Origin: Porphyromonadaceae bacterium UBA4259
GTDB taxonomy: Bacteria > Bacteroidota > Bacteroidia > Bacteroidales > Muribaculaceae
Length of the DNA stretch: 18,146 nucleotides
Reading direction: 5' to 3'
Assembly: GCA_002396125.1 (NCBI GenBank)
Contig: DGWL01000051.1
Coordinates: 1-18,146, forward strand
The notes below the pieces were generated by a model. It did no database searches and was not told where the DNA came from. It saw nothing but the letters and a program-made list of their open reading frames with translations. Made by a program: the position numbers and the translations under genes. Below are positions 15,829 to 18,146 of the stretch, one piece after another (the stretch's first letter is position 1; each line of letters opens with the position of its first letter).

Positions 15829-17208
15829 TTATATCATTGCCGCTATGAGCTGCGAGCTGATGAGCATGTAGATGAGCATGCCCACGATGTCGTTGGTCAC
15901 CGTGACGAATGGACCGGTGGCAATGGCTGGGTCGATTTTGAGCTTCTCGAGCATGATGGGCACAAAGGTGCCGAAAACCGATGCGAAAAGCACCACCGAG
16001 AATAGCGAGATGGTAACTGCCAGCGAGGTGATGTGGGCTTTAGCAGGATCATCGTCGGCAGGCCAAATGAGGTTGTAGAGGAACACCAGTCCGGCAATGA
16101 GCACAGCGTTGAGCAACGCGACAAAGAACTCCTTGGCAAGATATTTTCCGGCTTTCTTGAGCTCCAGGCTGCCGTTGGCCAAACCTTGCACCACAATAGC
16201 GCTCGATTGGGTGCCCACGTTACCGCCCGTGCCGCCAATGAGCGGGATAAACAGCGCCATGCCCGGCAGCACAGCCTGCCACGATGTGTCGTCGCCATCA
16301 AGGATGAGAGCGTTGGCAATACCGCCGCCAATGCCGATGAGCAGCCAGGGGAAGCGTGCCTTGAACTGAGTCCACACGCTATCACTGGTTTCCACGTCGG
16401 CGGTGAGACCGGTTGCGAGTTGATAGTCACGCTCGCTTTGCTCACGCACCTCGTCCATAATGTCGTCGACTGTGATGCGCCCCACAAGGCGGCCAATTGA
16501 GTCGACCACAGGCATTGCCACAAGGTCATATTTCTCAAAGTCGAGCGCCACATCCTCGATGGGAGTGTCGGTCTTCACCGAGATGGGATTGGGCTCCATC
16601 ACATATTTTATCTTGTTGGCCGAGGGGTTGGTGATAGTTTTCTTGAGCGGGAACACGCCCTTGAGGCGGTTGTCGTCGTCGACGACGTAGATGTTGTAAA
16701 TCTCGTCCATGTCCTCGGCCTGCTCACGCATGGCCTTGATGCAGTCGGGCATCGACAGGTTCTCGTTCACCACCACCATCTCGGTCGACATGTGGCCGCC
16801 GGCAGTATCGTCGTCATACTGCAAAAGGTCCACGATGTCGCCTGCCTGCTCCACGTCGTCGATGTGGCTAATCACATCCTCCTGGTCGTCCTTGTCAAGC
16901 TCCTGAATGAGGTCGACGGCATCGTTGGCATCCATCTCCTCAAGAGTCTTGGCAATTGTCTCGTTAGGCATCTTCTCGAGCAGGTCGGCACGCTCGTCCT
17001 CGTCGAGCTCCACCAGCACATCGGCCACGGTTTCGTTGTCGAGCAGTTGCAGCAGGAACAGGGAGTCGTCGGTGTCGTTGAGTTCACTCACCAGCTCGGC
17101 AACGTCGGCTGGATGCAAGTCCTTTATCTCGGCAAGCACCTGCACCGCGTCTTTGGCCTCAATCAGTTCTTTCAGCCTGTCAATCAAGTCGATATCAAAT
17201 TCTCTCAT
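15829..17208 (-). CDS. mgtE: Magnesium transporter MgtE
   Basis: A 459-residue inner-membrane Mg2+ channel. Order of domains: acidic helical MgtE_N (about 20-125), two CBS domains (about 135-255, including VVVNENLSMPDCIKAMREQ and ISVKTDTPIEDVALDFEKYDLVAMPVVD), then five membrane helices (about 285-459). The pore motif FIPLIGGTGGNVGTQSSAI (320-337) and the Asp in VTNDIVGM (Asp440) match the conserved ion path. The N-terminal and CBS domains bind Mg2+ and close the pore when cytosolic Mg2+ is high. It starts 9 bases after the ksgA stop, so the two form an operon, a pairing also common in other Bacteroidetes. Confidence 0.96.
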   Translation of the reverse strand: MREFDIDLIDRLKELIEAKDAVQVLAEIKDLHPADVAELVSELNDTDDSLFLLQLLDNETVADVLVELDEDERADLLEKMPNETIAKTLEEMDANDAVDLIQELDKDDQEDVISHIDDVEQAGDIVDLLQYDDDTAGGHMSTEMVVVNENLSMPDCIKAMREQAEDMDEIYNIYVVDDDNRLKGVFPLKKTITNPSANKIKYVMEPNPISVKTDTPIEDVALDFEKYDLVAMPVVDSIGRLVGRITVDDIMDEVREQSERDYQLATGLTADVETSDSVWTQFKARFPWLLIGIGGGIANALILDGDDTSWQAVLPGMALFIPLIGGTGGNVGTQSSAIVVQGLANGSLELKKAGKYLAKEFFVALLNAVLIAGLVFLYNLIWPADDDPAKAHITSLAVTISLFSVVLFASVFGTFVPIMLEKLKIDPAIATGPFVTVTNDIVGMLIYMLISSQLIAAMI

Positions 17209-17217
17209 AATTCTACT

Positions 17218-18021
17218 TTATTCTCCCTGTTTTTGTAGTTCCTTCACTATGTTGGTTAACTCCACAAAGTCGCTCACGCCCAACTGCTCGGGGCGACGCT
17301 TGAACAGCTCGCCATGCTCGGCGTCGAGCACCGGTAAGGCCGCTGGCGGTATCATGCCTCGCAACGAGTTGCGCAACGTCTTGCGGCGCTGGCCAAAACT
17401 GGTCTTTATCACGCTCTTGAACAAGCGCTCGTCGCATCCCAGGTCGGTAACACCATTGCGCACGAGGCGTATCACGCCACTCTTCACCTTGGGAGGCGGG
17501 TTGAACACATGCTCATCGACAGTGAAAAGATATTCTATGTTGTACCATGCTTGCAGTAGCACGCTCAGTATGCCATAGGTCTTGCTTCCAGGTCCTGCCG
17601 CTACACGCTGTGCCACCTCGCGCTGGAACATGCCACTGCAGCACACCACCTGATCCTTGTAGTCGAGCACGTGAAAGAGGATTTGCGACGAGATGTTGTA
17701 GGGGTAATTACCTATCACCACCATCTTGCCCTCGCCGCATGCAGCCGTGAGGTCGAGCTTGAGGAAGTCCTGCTCAATGATGCGGCCCGCCAGCGCCGGG
17801 AAATTGGCGTTGAGATATTCCACGCTCTCGCCATCAAGCTCCACCACCTTCAAGTCATGCCCGCCGCGCAACAGGAACTGAGTGAGCACACCCATTCCGG
17901 GCCCCACCTCAAGCACCGGCAAGTGCTTGTAGTCGTCGATGGTGGCTGCAATGCGCCCCGCCACGTCAAGGTCGATGAGGAAATGTTGTCCCAGCGATTT
18001 CTTTGCTCTTACTTGCTGCAT
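17218..18021 (-). CDS. ksgA: 16S rRNA dimethyladenosine transferase KsgA/RsmA
   Basis: A 267-residue rRNA methyltransferase that dimethylates two adjacent adenosines near the 3' end of 16S rRNA (A1518 and A1519 in E. coli) during small-subunit assembly. The start VRAKKSLGQHFLID is the family signature. Motif I EVGPGMG (38-44) binds S-adenosylmethionine with Glu61 of VVELD as motif II, and motif IV GNYPYNISSQI (104-114) is the catalytic NLPYN-type site, here with Tyr in place of Leu. NPPPKVKSGVI is also typical of the family. It is the first gene of the ksgA-mgtE operon, with a promoter at 18061-18068. Confidence 0.97.
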   Translation of the reverse strand: MQQVRAKKSLGQHFLIDLDVAGRIAATIDDYKHLPVLEVGPGMGVLTQFLLRGGHDLKVVELDGESVEYLNANFPALAGRIIEQDFLKLDLTAACGEGKMVVIGNYPYNISSQILFHVLDYKDQVVCCSGMFQREVAQRVAAGPGSKTYGILSVLLQAWYNIEYLFTVDEHVFNPPPKVKSGVIRLVRNGVTDLGCDERLFKSVIKTSFGQRRKTLRNSLRGMIPPAALPVLDAEHGELFKRRPEQLGVSDFVELTNIVKELQKQGE

Positions 18022-18060
18022 AATTGAAGGTGATAATTAGATTTCTTTTTTTTCAATATG

Positions 18061-18068
18061 CAAAATTA
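18061..18068 (-). promoter_or_regulatory. -7 promoter element of the ksgA-mgtE operon
   Basis: TAATTTTG on the minus strand matches TAnnTTTG. The ksgA ATG lies 39 bases downstream in an AT-rich leader. No clear TTTG is seen at the -33 position. Confidence 0.6.
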
Positions 18069-18146
18069 GTGCAAGTTGAGAGAAATAAAAAATGAAAAAC
18101 AGAGTTTTTACATTTTTATTACCGAAACGCAGCCTAATTTATCTAA

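Noticed and set aside
18108..18146. Possible C-terminal end of a minus-strand gene entering from the right edge (LDKLGCVSVIKM then TAA)
   Set aside because: Only 12 codons are visible and they match nothing I recognise; an open stretch this short is expected by chance.

Overview
The window reads as a Bacteroidales chromosome, most likely Muribaculaceae or Prevotellaceae. Three things support this: promoters of the Bacteroidetes type (TAnnTTTG at -7, TTTG or TTG about 20 bases upstream), AT-rich leaders without Shine-Dalgarno sequences, and secreted proteins that start MKKFY and end GIYIxxGKKVxVK, resembling the tail of type IX secretion (T9SS) C-terminal domains. No tRNA, rRNA, CRISPR array, integrase or transposase was seen. 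Species cannot be fixed from the sequence.

Layout. 1-1303 (minus): a LytS/YehU-type histidine kinase followed by the start of a LytTR-type response regulator cut by the window edge, with a promoter at 1336-1366. 1505-4200 (plus): an MsbA-like ABC exporter whose promoter leaves almost no 5' leader, then a small outer-membrane barrel protein; a perfect 42-base palindrome terminates this unit and the convergent Na+/phosphate symporter gene (4295-6004, minus). 6076-11697 (plus): envelope and secreted proteins, namely a beta-helix protein, a FadL/OmpP1-type outer-membrane protein, and two unrecognised secreted proteins with sorting-like tails, separated by hairpins and promoters. 11757-15760: a visibly AT-richer block between two strong hairpins, carrying a phage-tailspike-like beta-helix protein with no signal peptide and an unusual perfect Shine-Dalgarno, and a secreted BspA-like leucine-rich-repeat/Ig-like protein. 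15829-18021 (minus): the housekeeping pair ksgA-mgtE, read from a promoter at 18061-18068.

How the parts relate. Ordinary core functions (ksgA, mgtE, phosphate uptake, lipid-type ABC export, two-component sensing) surround a middle section devoted to the cell surface. Four proteins there share an export signal and a C-terminal sorting-like tail around unrelated middles, suggesting modular secreted cargo. The most unusual part is the AT-rich two-gene block: its first protein looks phage-related and its second carries the host-type tail, with a 24-base exact match to the tail of the preceding GC-richer gene. No complete new system is demonstrated; the block and the repeated cargo architecture are the best leads.
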